From: JANXXV01 sp038230275
GTDB taxonomy: Bacteria; Acidobacteriota; Terriglobia; Bryobacterales; Bryobacteraceae
Direction of reading: 5' to 3'
DNA: 64,000 nt
Assembly (NCBI GenBank): GCA_038230275.1
Contig: JBBRNO010000011.1
Coordinates: forward strand, 30,434 to 94,433
The notes under the pieces: generated by a model
Seen by the model: only the letters and a program-made list of their open reading frames with translations
Databases searched by the model: none
What the model was told of the DNA's origin: nothing
Made by a program: the position numbers and the translations under genes
Shown here: positions 34,575 through 43,465 of the stretch, in pieces
Numbering within the stretch: position 1 is the stretch's first letter
How the letters are laid out: each line of letters starts with the position of its first letter

Positions 34575-36396
34575 CGCGGCAAGCCTGACGCGCGGCGCGT
34601 TCCGCTATTTCCCGGTGCTGCCAGGGCGGCTGGAATTCGCCATCGAGTTGCGCCGTGCCCTGCTGGAGGCCCGGCCTCAAGTAGTGGCGGTGGAGTTGCC
34701 GGTATCGCTCGAAGAAGCCTATCTCACCGCCGTTGAGCGGCTGCCCCAATTCACGGTGATTCTCTACCCCGACGACGCAGGGCCGGGCGGGCCCGCGGAC
34801 GACGAAGATGCTCTGTATGTCCCGGTGGAACCGTGCGATCCCTTCGTGGAAGCACTGCGCACGGCTCGTGAGATTGGCGCCGAGGTTCTGTTCATCGAAC
34901 CTGATCTGGGTGCCAAACCGCACCTGCAGGACAATGCGCCGGACCCGTACTCGATTCACTTCATCGGATATGAAAAGTACGTGGAGATCTACCGGCTGAA
35001 TCCTCCGGCCGAGCAAAGTCCGGATGTGGTGGAATACGCGGCCGGCATGGCCTGGAAGCTGCAGGGGGCGGACCCTTCGGTGAATACGTTCGTCGTCACG
35101 TCACTGAATTTGCTGGACCCGGTGATGGACGCGATGCAGATTCCGCAGGACGAACCGGCGCGCAGACAGAAGCGCGTGCAGGTGGAGATGGTGAACCCGC
35201 ATCCCGAATGCCTGGCGGAGATTACCATCGAATATCCGTTTCTGCAAAGCCGCTATGAACAGTTTCGCGAGAGCTTTGGGAAAGCCGCGCTGGTGGACCG
35301 GCCGCGGGTGCAATATGATGTGCTGCGGGCGGCGGAGAAGAACTACGAACAGAGCACCGGCGACAAACTGGCGCACTGGCATCGACAGTTGATGGCGCGC
35401 TACACAAGAAACCTGGCTCGGATCAACAACGAACTGGTGGCGAATTTGTTCGACCTTGCCGTGGCCGCGCGGTCCATTGTTGACGATAATTACGGCTGGG
35501 AGGTTTGGGAGGCGGCCAATCGTTATCCCGCGCAACAGGTGGAAAGCGACCTGGAAACCGTGCGCATCGCCGGCGACGAAGTCTGGCTGAATTCCAAGCG
35601 GCTGCGGCTGCGGCGCCGGCTGCCGCGCTTTAAGCAGCGGGTGCGGCCCAGCGCGCTGAAGCGCCGGAAGAAGGAAAACTATCCGGGCGAGTGGGCTGAA
35701 CAGTTGAATGGGAACTCCATCTGTTCCTACCCGCCGGAAGACATTGTCATCGAAAACTATGGCAAGTTTCTGAAGACGAAAGCCAAGAGTTTTATCTCGG
35801 AAGAGAAGGAACGCACCGAGCCGTTTACCACTTCGTTACTGGATGGGATTGATCTGCGGGAAACCATCCGCAACTGGCATGAGAAGAAGATCTACGTACG
35901 GCATCAGGAGCGGCTATCGGGAGAGGTTGGCTCGGTCGTCGTGATTTTCGATGAAGACCGCGACGATAAGTATCAGTATCTGACCACGTGGCTGGGCGAG
36001 CATCAGAACGAATCGGACATGGCCTTTTACGCGACGTTTCCGTTCGACCACCTGGTGGGCCCCGGCATTGGGCGCGCTGAATACGGCGGCTTCCTGATGA
36101 CGCTGCCGCCGCGGCGGATGTTCGATGTGTGGACCGATCCGGATTACGATTTTGCCGAATCGAAAGCCGAGCGATTGTTAATGGCGGGCATCGATTACTC
36201 CGTGGAAAAGCTGGTTGTGTATGTGGCAGCCAAGCCGCCGCGTTCCGTCTTCCGGTCCATTGCGGCGCGCATGGGGCAGAAGATCTTGTATATCCCGATC
36301 GGCCAGTTATCGCCCACAAAGCTGAAGAAACTTCGCGTTGTGCATGTGCTGGATGGCTATGATCGCAGGCCGGACGCAAAACAATATATCTGGTGA
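34558..36396 (+). CDS. Uncharacterised 612-aa partner of the MoxR-type ATPase
   Basis: I do not recognise a named family. No signal peptide or membrane helix is seen. Residues about 15-215 look like a TraB/EreA/ChaN (TIKI-like) fold: LRRALLEARPQVVAVELPV is followed by PFVEALRTAREIGAEVLFIEPD, the order seen in that superfamily; this is inference. A basic stretch near residues 345-372 (LRLRRRLPRFKQRVRPSALKR) could bind nucleic acid or membrane. The C-terminal 200 residues contain conserved-looking blocks such as GSVVVIFDEDRDDKYQYLT, GRAEYGGFLMTLPPRRM and GQKILYIPIGQLSP. It overlaps the ATPase gene by 17 bases. Confidence 0.8.
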   Translation: MSGGFDAASLTRGAFRYFPVLPGRLEFAIELRRALLEARPQVVAVELPVSLEEAYLTAVERLPQFTVILYPDDAGPGGPADDEDALYVPVEPCDPFVEALRTAREIGAEVLFIEPDLGAKPHLQDNAPDPYSIHFIGYEKYVEIYRLNPPAEQSPDVVEYAAGMAWKLQGADPSVNTFVVTSLNLLDPVMDAMQIPQDEPARRQKRVQVEMVNPHPECLAEITIEYPFLQSRYEQFRESFGKAALVDRPRVQYDVLRAAEKNYEQSTGDKLAHWHRQLMARYTRNLARINNELVANLFDLAVAARSIVDDNYGWEVWEAANRYPAQQVESDLETVRIAGDEVWLNSKRLRLRRRLPRFKQRVRPSALKRRKKENYPGEWAEQLNGNSICSYPPEDIVIENYGKFLKTKAKSFISEEKERTEPFTTSLLDGIDLRETIRNWHEKKIYVRHQERLSGEVGSVVVIFDEDRDDKYQYLTTWLGEHQNESDMAFYATFPFDHLVGPGIGRAEYGGFLMTLPPRRMFDVWTDPDYDFAESKAERLLMAGIDYSVEKLVVYVAAKPPRSVFRSIAARMGQKILYIPIGQLSPTKLKKLRVVHVLDGYDRRPDAKQYIW

Positions 36397-36435
36397 GGTG
36401 CGGAATGATGTAAACTGCTTGGACTGCCACCTATT

Positions 36436-37212
36436 ATGAAAAACAATCGACTCCTCGCTGAGCTGATCGCGGAAGCATTCGGAACATTCGTTCTGGTTTT
36501 GATAGGGACCGGCGTTGTCGCCATGGTTGTCCTATTTGGAAAGGGGGTACCCGGCGAAGTCGTCAACGGCGGGTTTACCAACATCACATTTGCCTGGGGC
36601 CTTGGCGTGACGCTGGCCATTTACCTGACGGCGAAGATAAGCGGCGCCCATCTGAACCCGGCGGTCACGCTGACGCTGGCGGCGTTTCGCGGCTTCCCGT
36701 GGTCGAAGGTAATCCCTTATTCGGTGGCGCAGATTGTGGGCGGTTTTTGTGGCGCGGCGCTTACGTATCTGAACTACCAGCCCGCGTTTGCAAAATTCGA
36801 TCCGGATTTGAGCCACACGGCCGGCGTATTCGCCACGTTCCCGGCTTTCCCTGACGTTCCCATGGCTGGGTTCTTCGACCAGGTTGTGGGGACCGCCATC
36901 TTGCTGCTGGTGATCTTCGCGTTGAGCGACGAACGAAACATGCCGCCGGGGTCGAATCTGGCGCCTTTGTTCGTCGGGCTGACAGTGGTGGCGGTTGGCA
37001 TGTCGTTCGGCGCCATGCACGGCTATGCGATCAATCCGGCGCGTGATCTGGGACCGCGATTGTTCACGGTGATGGCGGGTTTTCGCAACAACGGACTGAC
37101 GGACCACACAAACATATTCATTGTTCCGATCGTAGGACCGCTTGTGGGCGGACTGCTGGGCGGAGCTGCTTATGATTTGTGCATCCGGCGGTTTCTGCCT
37201 CCGGCCGAATAG
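36436..37212 (+). CDS. MIP-family aquaglyceroporin
   Basis: This 258-aa membrane channel has six hydrophobic segments and two NPA half-helices: AHLNPAVT (near residue 75) and YAINPARDLGPR (near 197). The Asp after NPAR is typical of GlpF-like glycerol facilitators rather than strict water channels. No glycerol kinase or glp regulator is next to it; it sits between the 612-aa protein and yceD on the same strand, 39 bases after the former. Confidence 0.92.
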   Translation: MKNNRLLAELIAEAFGTFVLVLIGTGVVAMVVLFGKGVPGEVVNGGFTNITFAWGLGVTLAIYLTAKISGAHLNPAVTLTLAAFRGFPWSKVIPYSVAQIVGGFCGAALTYLNYQPAFAKFDPDLSHTAGVFATFPAFPDVPMAGFFDQVVGTAILLLVIFALSDERNMPPGSNLAPLFVGLTVVAVGMSFGAMHGYAINPARDLGPRLFTVMAGFRNNGLTDHTNIFIVPIVGPLVGGLLGGAAYDLCIRRFLPPAE

Positions 37213-37248
37213 GCTGCTATACTCGTAGGTTGGCGCCCGTTGCAGTAG

Positions 37249-37800
37249 ATGCCTGAGGTGTGTGTGTTTCTAAGTGTGAAAGAATTGGAAGTTCGGAAAG
37301 TCCTCTTTTTAAAGGATTTTCCACCGGGCGAGATTAATTTTCTTGAGGATACGATCCGTCAGGTGACTCCGCTGCATGTGGACGGAGGAGCTGAATCCAT
37401 CAGCGAAGCGCTGGCTGAGATTAGGATTCAAGGTAAGTTGAAGGTGGAGATGGAGTGCGATTGCGATCGGTGTCTGGAACCTACCAGGTATCCGATGAAT
37501 TCGCAGTTCGATCTGTATTACCGCCCGATGACGGGTGAAGACGTGCCTGGTGAGGTAAGACTGAACGCCGGCGACACCGAGACGAGTTTTTATGATGGTG
37601 GCGGGATTGAGCTGGAAGCAGTGCTGCGGGAACATATTCTGCTGACGCTTCCGATGCAAAAGCTTTGCCGGGAAGACTGCAAGGGGATCTGCCCGCGATG
37701 CGGGCAGAATCGCAACGTCCTGTTGTGTAGTTGCGACACTAAGCCGGGCGACGACCGCTGGCATGCCTTGCACGAAGTGAAATTGAATTTAGAGAACTAG
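37249..37800 (+). CDS. yceD: YceD/DUF177 protein
   Basis: This is about 183 aa. The core has ECDCDRCLEPTRYP and C-terminal LCREDCKGICPRCGQNRN, the CxxC pairs of the DUF177 family. YceD-like proteins are almost always encoded before rpmF, as here (14 bases), and are linked to 23S rRNA/ribosome assembly. The start is uncertain: ATG 37249 is the longest, but GTG 37264 gives MFLSVKELE, the usual family N-terminus, with GAGG five bases upstream. Confidence 0.88.
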   Translation: MPEVCVFLSVKELEVRKVLFLKDFPPGEINFLEDTIRQVTPLHVDGGAESISEALAEIRIQGKLKVEMECDCDRCLEPTRYPMNSQFDLYYRPMTGEDVPGEVRLNAGDTETSFYDGGGIELEAVLREHILLTLPMQKLCREDCKGICPRCGQNRNVLLCSCDTKPGDDRWHALHEVKLNLEN

Positions 37801-37814
37801 TAAAGGAAAAGTAA

Positions 37815-37997
37815 ATGCCGAATCCCAAACGACGACACTCCCAGAGACGTACATCGACGCGCCGGGCGCACGACCATCTCAAGCTGCCGGGCATTGGAGA
37901 ATGTCCGAACTGCCACGAACCTAAGATTCCGCATCGCGCCTGCGCGAAGTGTGGACATTACAAGGGTCGCGAGGTCATCGAAGTCGCTGAAGAATAG
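37815..37997 (+). CDS. rpmF: 50S ribosomal protein L32
   Basis: This 60-aa protein begins MPNPKRRHSQRRTSTRRAHD, the classic L32 start, and keeps the zinc ribbon C30-x2-C33 and C43-x2-C46. AAAGGA just after the yceD stop serves as ribosome site. The order yceD-rpmF-plsX is conserved in many bacteria and ties ribosome and phospholipid synthesis. Confidence 0.97.
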   Translation: MPNPKRRHSQRRTSTRRAHDHLKLPGIGECPNCHEPKIPHRACAKCGHYKGREVIEVAEE

Positions 37998-38027
37998 TTC
38001 CCGCCTGTTTGTGAAAGACCCCTTTCC

Positions 38028-39056
38028 ATGTTGACGATCGCCGTCGATGCCATGGGCGGTGACAACGCCCCGAAATCGGAAGTAACCGGCGCAATTCAGG
38101 CAATCAAACTGTTGGGCGTCAAGGTGATTCTCGTTGGCCGCCGCGAAGTGGTGGAGGCCGAGTTGCGGTCCCATCCCTCGGGCTGGGATGAATCGTTACT
38201 GGAGATTCACCATGCCAGCGAACAGGTCACCATGGAAGAGAGTGCCGCCAAGGCGGTCCGCAACAAGCGCGATAGTTCCATGCGCGTGGCGGCGCGGTTG
38301 GTGCGGGAAGGCATCGCTCACGGTATGGTGTCGGCCGGCAATACCGGCGCGGTGATGGCCACGGCCAAGCTGATGCAGGGTATGGTGAAAGGCGTGGACC
38401 GTCCGGCGCTTGCCTCCGTGTTTCCGACGCTTTCCGGCAATCCTACAGTACTGATGGATGTGGGCGCCAACGTGGATTGCGACGCCAAGATGCTGGCACA
38501 ATTCGCGGTGATGGGCGATATCTACTCGAAGACCATCTTTCGCACGTTCAAACCCAAAGTCGGACTGCTGTCGATTGGCGAAGAAGAACAGAAAGGCAAC
38601 GATTTGACGCGCGCCGCAACGCCGTTGTTGAAAACACTGCCGCTGAACTTCATTGGGAACGTGGAAGGGCGGGATTTGTTTACCGGGGTCGCCGACGTGA
38701 TTGTGTGCGACGGATTCATTGGCAACGTGGCGCTCAAGGTGAGTGAAGGCCTGGTGGACGTGATCAAGCACATGCTGCATGAATCGCTGGAAGCCACCAT
38801 TACCCGGAAAATCGGCTATGTGCTGTCGAAAGCGGCCTATAGTGACTTCAAGAAGCGCGTTGACTATTCAGAATTTGGCGGCGCGCCGTTGCTGGGTGTG
38901 AAAGGCGTCTGCATCATCTGTCATGGGCGGTCCAATGCAAACGCGATTAAGAATGCGATCCGGGTGGCCACCGAGTTTGCCAGCAACGACGTGAACCGGC
39001 AAATTGAAGACGGATTGCGGCGCTGGTCGTCTCCATCCGGGACAGCGGCGGACTAA
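38028..39056 (+). CDS. plsX: Phosphate acyltransferase PlsX
   Basis: This 342-aa protein makes acyl-phosphate from acyl-ACP for phospholipid synthesis. Family blocks are IAVDAMGGDNAP at the start, VSAGNTGAVMATAKL, GLLSIGEEEQKGN, VCDGFIGNVALK and FGGAPLLGVKGVCIICHGRSNANAIKNA split over the C-terminal part. It lies 30 bases after rpmF. The longer fatty-acid cluster (fabH/D/G) that often follows plsX is replaced here by dsbD. Confidence 0.96.
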   Translation: MLTIAVDAMGGDNAPKSEVTGAIQAIKLLGVKVILVGRREVVEAELRSHPSGWDESLLEIHHASEQVTMEESAAKAVRNKRDSSMRVAARLVREGIAHGMVSAGNTGAVMATAKLMQGMVKGVDRPALASVFPTLSGNPTVLMDVGANVDCDAKMLAQFAVMGDIYSKTIFRTFKPKVGLLSIGEEEQKGNDLTRAATPLLKTLPLNFIGNVEGRDLFTGVADVIVCDGFIGNVALKVSEGLVDVIKHMLHESLEATITRKIGYVLSKAAYSDFKKRVDYSEFGGAPLLGVKGVCIICHGRSNANAIKNAIRVATEFASNDVNRQIEDGLRRWSSPSGTAAD

Positions 39057-39057
39057 C

Positions 39058-40938
39058 GTGAAACTCTTGGCAACGATCTTGGCAGCGGTGGTGGCGCTGG
39101 GATCCTTGTGGACGGCGCAGGCACAGAAGAAACTTCCGGTTCAATGGACGTTCGAGCCGCAAGCGGCCGCGGTGGCGCCTGGCGGGAAGCTGAACGGGAA
39201 GCTGACGGCGAAGATCGATCCCACCTGGCACATGTATTCCCTGACCACGCCGAAAGGCGGCGGGTTGCCGACGGTGATCCGGGTGGATGATCCTGCGCTG
39301 GCCGGGGTGAAAGTTTACCAACCGAAACCGGACAAGAAGTTCGATCCTAATTTCAACGTGGATACAGAGCGGTATGAAGGGGAAGTCGTCTTCCTGGTTG
39401 AGGTGGAACTGGCGAAGACAGCGCCCGCGGGACCGCTCTCTGTTCCGCTGCTGATTCGATATTCAGCCTGCACCGACAAGGAATGCCTTCCGCCACGCAA
39501 AGTGACGGCCTCTGGGATGGTGACGGTGGACCCGAAGGCAGCCGCAGCGGCGGCGCTGGTGTTGCCTGCCGGCTATGTGGAGGCGAAGGCTGCGGCGATT
39601 GCTGCGCCGGCGTCCGCTCCGGCTGCGGCTACTGCCCCCGCTCGCCAGGAATTGGGCCCGTTTCTCCTGGTGGCGTTCGGCGCCGGATTGGCTGCCATCT
39701 TCACGCCTTGCGTGTTCCCGATGATTCCGATCACGCTGTCGTTCTTCCTGAATCGTCCCGGCGTTACACGGGGCGCCAGCATCCGTCAGGCCGGTGTGTT
39801 TTGTCTGGGCATCATTTTGATGTTTACGGTGATGGGCCTGGGCATTGCGGCGGCGGTTGGACCATTCGGCGTGGTGCAACTGGCGGCGAATCCCTGGGCG
39901 AACGGTTTCATTTGCCTGGTATTTCTGGCCTTTGGGCTCAGCCTGCTGGGCGCTTTTGAGATTACCCTTCCTTCGGCTCTGGTGAACAGGATGGATCGGG
40001 CGTCACAGTCGGGCGGGATCTTTGGAACTCTGCTGATGGGGTTGACGTTTTCGCTCACTTCGTTCGCGTGCGTGGGTCCGTTTGTGGGCTCTCTGCTGGC
40101 CGCATCCGTCCAACAGGGCGGCGCGCTACCTGCGCTGGGAATGATGACTTTTGCCGCGGGACTGTCTTCGCCCTTCTTCCTGCTGGCGATGTTTCCGTCT
40201 TACCTGCAGCGGATGCCGCGCAGCGGTGGATGGCTGGTGCGGGTGAAGATCGTGGCCGGTTTCATTGTGCTGGCGTTGATGCTGAAGTACCTCAGCAGTA
40301 TCGATCAGGTCCTGCAATGGAACGTGTTGACGCGGGAACGTTTCCTGGCGGCGTGGTTTGTGCTGTTCCTGCTGCCGGGGCTGTACCTGCTGGGGTTCCT
40401 GCGCATGGAAGGCATCGATCAGAAAGAGGATCTGGGCGTCAAGCGTATGCTGATTGGCGCTTTCTTCGTCATCTTTTCCGTCAGCCTGCTGCCAGGAATG
40501 TTCAGCCGGCCGCTGGGGGAACTGGATTCCTACATTCCGTTGATCACCGGACCTGCCGGCGGCGGCTCGCCGAGCGAAGCCGGACTGGTCTGGATGAAGA
40601 ATCAGTACGCGGAGGCTTTGGCAAAGGCCAAGGCCGAGAATAAGCTGCTGTTCATCAACTTCACCGGCTATGCGTGCACCAATTGTCATTGGATGAAGGC
40701 GAACATGTTCACCCGGCCCGAAATTGCGGCTGCGTTCAAGGACTTCGTGCTGCTGGAACTCTATACGGACGGCACCGATGCGGAATCCGAGAAGAATCAG
40801 AAGCTGCAGGAGTCCAAGTTCACCACCATCGCTATTCCTTTCTACGCCATTGTCGATCCGGATGAAAAAGTGATCGCCACCTGGGGCGGAATCCAGCGCG
40901 ATGCCACGCAATACCTGGCGTTTCTGAAAACCAGATAA
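39058..40938 (+). CDS. dsbD: Thiol:disulfide interchange protein DsbD
   Basis: This 626-aa protein has three parts. A signal peptide (LLATILAAVVALGSLWTAQA) precedes a periplasmic alpha domain with PTWHMYSLTTPKGGG and ACTDKECLPP. An eight-helix CcdA-like transmembrane domain has FTPCVFPMIPIT and SFACVGPFVG. A C-terminal thioredoxin-like gamma domain has YACTNCHWM (CxxC). It carries electrons from cytoplasmic thioredoxin to periplasmic thiols. GTG 39058 follows the plsX stop by one base; the longer frame from 39004 lies inside plsX and lacks a signal peptide. Confidence 0.92.
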   Translation: MKLLATILAAVVALGSLWTAQAQKKLPVQWTFEPQAAAVAPGGKLNGKLTAKIDPTWHMYSLTTPKGGGLPTVIRVDDPALAGVKVYQPKPDKKFDPNFNVDTERYEGEVVFLVEVELAKTAPAGPLSVPLLIRYSACTDKECLPPRKVTASGMVTVDPKAAAAAALVLPAGYVEAKAAAIAAPASAPAAATAPARQELGPFLLVAFGAGLAAIFTPCVFPMIPITLSFFLNRPGVTRGASIRQAGVFCLGIILMFTVMGLGIAAAVGPFGVVQLAANPWANGFICLVFLAFGLSLLGAFEITLPSALVNRMDRASQSGGIFGTLLMGLTFSLTSFACVGPFVGSLLAASVQQGGALPALGMMTFAAGLSSPFFLLAMFPSYLQRMPRSGGWLVRVKIVAGFIVLALMLKYLSSIDQVLQWNVLTRERFLAAWFVLFLLPGLYLLGFLRMEGIDQKEDLGVKRMLIGAFFVIFSVSLLPGMFSRPLGELDSYIPLITGPAGGGSPSEAGLVWMKNQYAEALAKAKAENKLLFINFTGYACTNCHWMKANMFTRPEIAAAFKDFVLLELYTDGTDAESEKNQKLQESKFTTIAIPFYAIVDPDEKVIATWGGIQRDATQYLAFLKTR

Positions 40939-43028
40939 TGAAACTCCTGGCGTTCTTCCTTGTTTCTGTGGCGGCCGCTTCAGCGCAGACAGAGATGCGA
41001 GGCTTTTCGCCAGATCAAGCGGCGGCCGAGCGTGGCCGCGAGGATCAGGCTCGCCGATTGCCGGAGCCGAAGCGCATTCGTTCCTACATGGAGCGCATGG
41101 CGCGGGAGCCACACCATGCCGGTTCGCCGGCATCGAAGGCAGTAGCGGAATACGCCGCGGGCTTGCTGCGCGAGTGGGGCCTTGACGTCCAGATTGAAGA
41201 GTTTGAAGCGCTACTTCCCTACCCCACCGTGCGCCAGCTGGAGATGATTGGCCCAGTGAAGTACCGGGCGAAACTTCGGGAACCGGCGGTTGGCGAGGAC
41301 AAGGATTCGACCGGCAAGCATCAGCTTCCTACCTACAACGCTTATTCGGCGACCGGCGACGTGACAGCGCCGCTGGTCTATGTGAACTACGGAGTTCCGG
41401 AAGACTATGACGAATTGAAGAAGCTGGGAATTGACGTCAAGGACAAGATTGTGATCGCGCGCTATGGAAAGAGCTGGCGCGGTACTAAGCCGAAGGTTGC
41501 CTATGAGCATGGGGCGGTGGGATGCCTGATCTATTCCGATCCGCGCGATGATGGCTACTTTCAAGGTGACGTTTATCCGAAAGGCCCGTTCCGGCCGCCC
41601 GGTGGAGCACAGCGCGGAAGCGTGCTGGATATGCCGGTGGCTGTTGGCGATCCCCTGTCGCCTGGCTGGGCGTCGCAGAAGGGAGCCAGGAAACTGGCGC
41701 TGTCAGAAGCTGCCGGCATCATGAAGATTCCGGTGCTGCCAATCTCCTATGAGGACGCCGAGCCTTTGCTTGCGAACCTGACTGGCCCGGTTGCTCCGGA
41801 GAGCTGGCGCGGCGCACTGCCGCTGACCTACCACGTGGGCAGCGGCCCGGCGAGCGTCCATCTGAAGCTGGATTTCGACTGGACCACGAAACCGCTGTTC
41901 AACGTGATCGCCACGATTCCCGGCGGCGTCTATCCGGACGAATGGGTGATATACGGCAATCATCACGACGCTTGGGTGAACGGTGCGCAGGATCCGTTGA
42001 GCGGCGCGGCGGCGCTGCTGGAAACCGCCAGAGCATTGGGCGAGATGCGGAAGAAAGGTTGGTCGCCGAAGCGCAGCATCCGCTTCGCTCTTTGGGATGG
42101 CGAGGAGTTCGGTCTCATCGGCTCCACCGAATGGGTGGAGAAACATCAGGATGAGGTTAACGCCAAGACCGTGGTTTACTTTAACTCCGATTCGAACGGA
42201 AAGGGCTCGCTGGGGGCATCTGGTTCGCCGTCACTGCAGACGTTTATGACCGAGGTGGTTCGCGATGTAAACGATCCCGTGACGGGGGAGAGCCTCCTCA
42301 AAAGTGCGCGGGCGAGGCGGCGCGGCAAGCCCGCTGACGAGTTTGTCCTGGGCCCGCTGGGCGCCGGATCGGACTACGTCGCCTTTATCCATCACTCCGG
42401 GGTGGCGAGCATGAACCTGGGCTTTTCCGGGGCCGATCCGGGTGGCGTTTACCATTCGATTTACGACTCGCTCCACTGGTTCACAAAATTTTCCGACGCT
42501 GAGTTTGTTTACGGGAAGGCTCTTGCTCAGGTGATGGCGACTTCGATGATGCGGATGGCGGACGCGCCGCTGCTCCCGTTCGAATTCGGTACGCTGGTGA
42601 CGACGGTCAGAGGCTACGTCAACGAGATCCAGCGCGAGAAGGACGCAGGCAAAGTCGATCTGAGCGAGGTCAACGCCGAACTGGACAAGTTGCAGACGGC
42701 AGCGGAAAACCTTGAGCAGCAGGTGAAGGCTGGTAAGTGGGCTTCGGCGCCGGCGCCGGATCTGGCTAAGGTGAACGCCCTGCTCTACCAGTCCGAACGC
42801 TCGCTTACGCAGGAGAAGGGCCTGCCGGGGCGCCAATGGTACCGCTACCAAATCTCCGCGCCTGGGATGTACACCGGATACGGAGCAAAGACGCTGCCAG
42901 GAATTCGTGAGGCGGTCGAACTCGGCCGTTGGGAGGAGGCTCAACGCGAAGCCGCTTCCGTTGCCGGTGCTTTGCAGAGTCTGCGCCGGCGAGTGGAAAA
43001 CGCGGCGCGCCTGCTCAAGGAACTTTAG
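40938..43028 (+). CDS. M28-family zinc peptidase (glutamate-carboxypeptidase-II-like)
   Basis: This 696-aa exported protein has a signal peptide (LLAFFLVSVAAASAQ), a PA insertion (KDKIVIARYG near residue 170) and an M28 catalytic core. The zinc ligands are in YGNHHDAWVNGAQDPLSG, DGEEFGLIGSTEW, NSDSNG and VYHSIYDS. A TFR-dimer-like helical C-terminus completes the GCPII layout. It probably removes C-terminal acidic residues from peptides in the periplasm. ATG shares the A of the dsbD stop (TAATG). Its stop overlaps the convergent fliJ stop by four bases. Confidence 0.92.
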   Translation: MKLLAFFLVSVAAASAQTEMRGFSPDQAAAERGREDQARRLPEPKRIRSYMERMAREPHHAGSPASKAVAEYAAGLLREWGLDVQIEEFEALLPYPTVRQLEMIGPVKYRAKLREPAVGEDKDSTGKHQLPTYNAYSATGDVTAPLVYVNYGVPEDYDELKKLGIDVKDKIVIARYGKSWRGTKPKVAYEHGAVGCLIYSDPRDDGYFQGDVYPKGPFRPPGGAQRGSVLDMPVAVGDPLSPGWASQKGARKLALSEAAGIMKIPVLPISYEDAEPLLANLTGPVAPESWRGALPLTYHVGSGPASVHLKLDFDWTTKPLFNVIATIPGGVYPDEWVIYGNHHDAWVNGAQDPLSGAAALLETARALGEMRKKGWSPKRSIRFALWDGEEFGLIGSTEWVEKHQDEVNAKTVVYFNSDSNGKGSLGASGSPSLQTFMTEVVRDVNDPVTGESLLKSARARRRGKPADEFVLGPLGAGSDYVAFIHHSGVASMNLGFSGADPGGVYHSIYDSLHWFTKFSDAEFVYGKALAQVMATSMMRMADAPLLPFEFGTLVTTVRGYVNEIQREKDAGKVDLSEVNAELDKLQTAAENLEQQVKAGKWASAPAPDLAKVNALLYQSERSLTQEKGLPGRQWYRYQISAPGMYTGYGAKTLPGIREAVELGRWEEAQREAASVAGALQSLRRRVENAARLLKEL

Positions 43029-43465
43029 GAGCACAGGCGTTCCCACTTGGCCAGGTAGACTTCACTGGCCAGATCTTCCTGTTCTTTGTCGAACGCCGTC
43101 CGCCAGTCTTCCTTCTTGCTCTCCTTGAGTTTTTCAAGCAACTCAAAGTCACGCTGCGCACTGATCAAGCGCACCTTTTGCTGGGCGATCTTCCCGAGCA
43201 AATCCACACGCAGAACTTCCAGTTGTTCTCGCCTGGTCGACATGTGGCGGGTGAACCGATCGAGGGCGAACAGTTGCTGGGCGCGGACGCTGTCCTGATT
43301 CTTGACCAGCTCGTGGGCGGTGCTCTCCTCTTCTTCCATGGACATCTTCTGTCCGTCGAGATTGCGAAGTTCGGTATAGAGCGATTCGAGTTTCGCCGTC
43401 TCCATATCGGCGCGCAAACGGCGCCAATGCATCGCGTGTTCGAGTGAAAACTGGAATTGTTTCAT
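43025..43465 (-). CDS. fliJ: Flagellar export chaperone FliJ
   Basis: This 146-aa protein is almost wholly helical and highly charged, with coiled-coil heptads (LEHAMHWRRLRADMETAKLE). FliJ sits in the FliI ATPase ring of the flagellar export gate. Sequence alone is weakly diagnostic; assignment rests on size, coiled coil and its place after fliI (ATGA overlap). It is the last gene of the flagellar run. Confidence 0.82.
   Translation of the reverse strand: MKQFQFSLEHAMHWRRLRADMETAKLESLYTELRNLDGQKMSMEEEESTAHELVKNQDSVRAQQLFALDRFTRHMSTRREQLEVLRVDLLGKIAQQKVRLISAQRDFELLEKLKESKKEDWRTAFDKEQEDLASEVYLAKWERLCS

Noticed and set aside
37249..37257. ATG as certain start of yceD
   Set aside because: GTG 37264 has a better ribosome site and a typical family N-terminus, so the start is left open.
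40126..41133. 335-codon minus-strand ORF opposite dsbD and the M28 gene
   Set aside because: Low-complexity Gln/Arg/His composition and both plus-strand genes are well supported.
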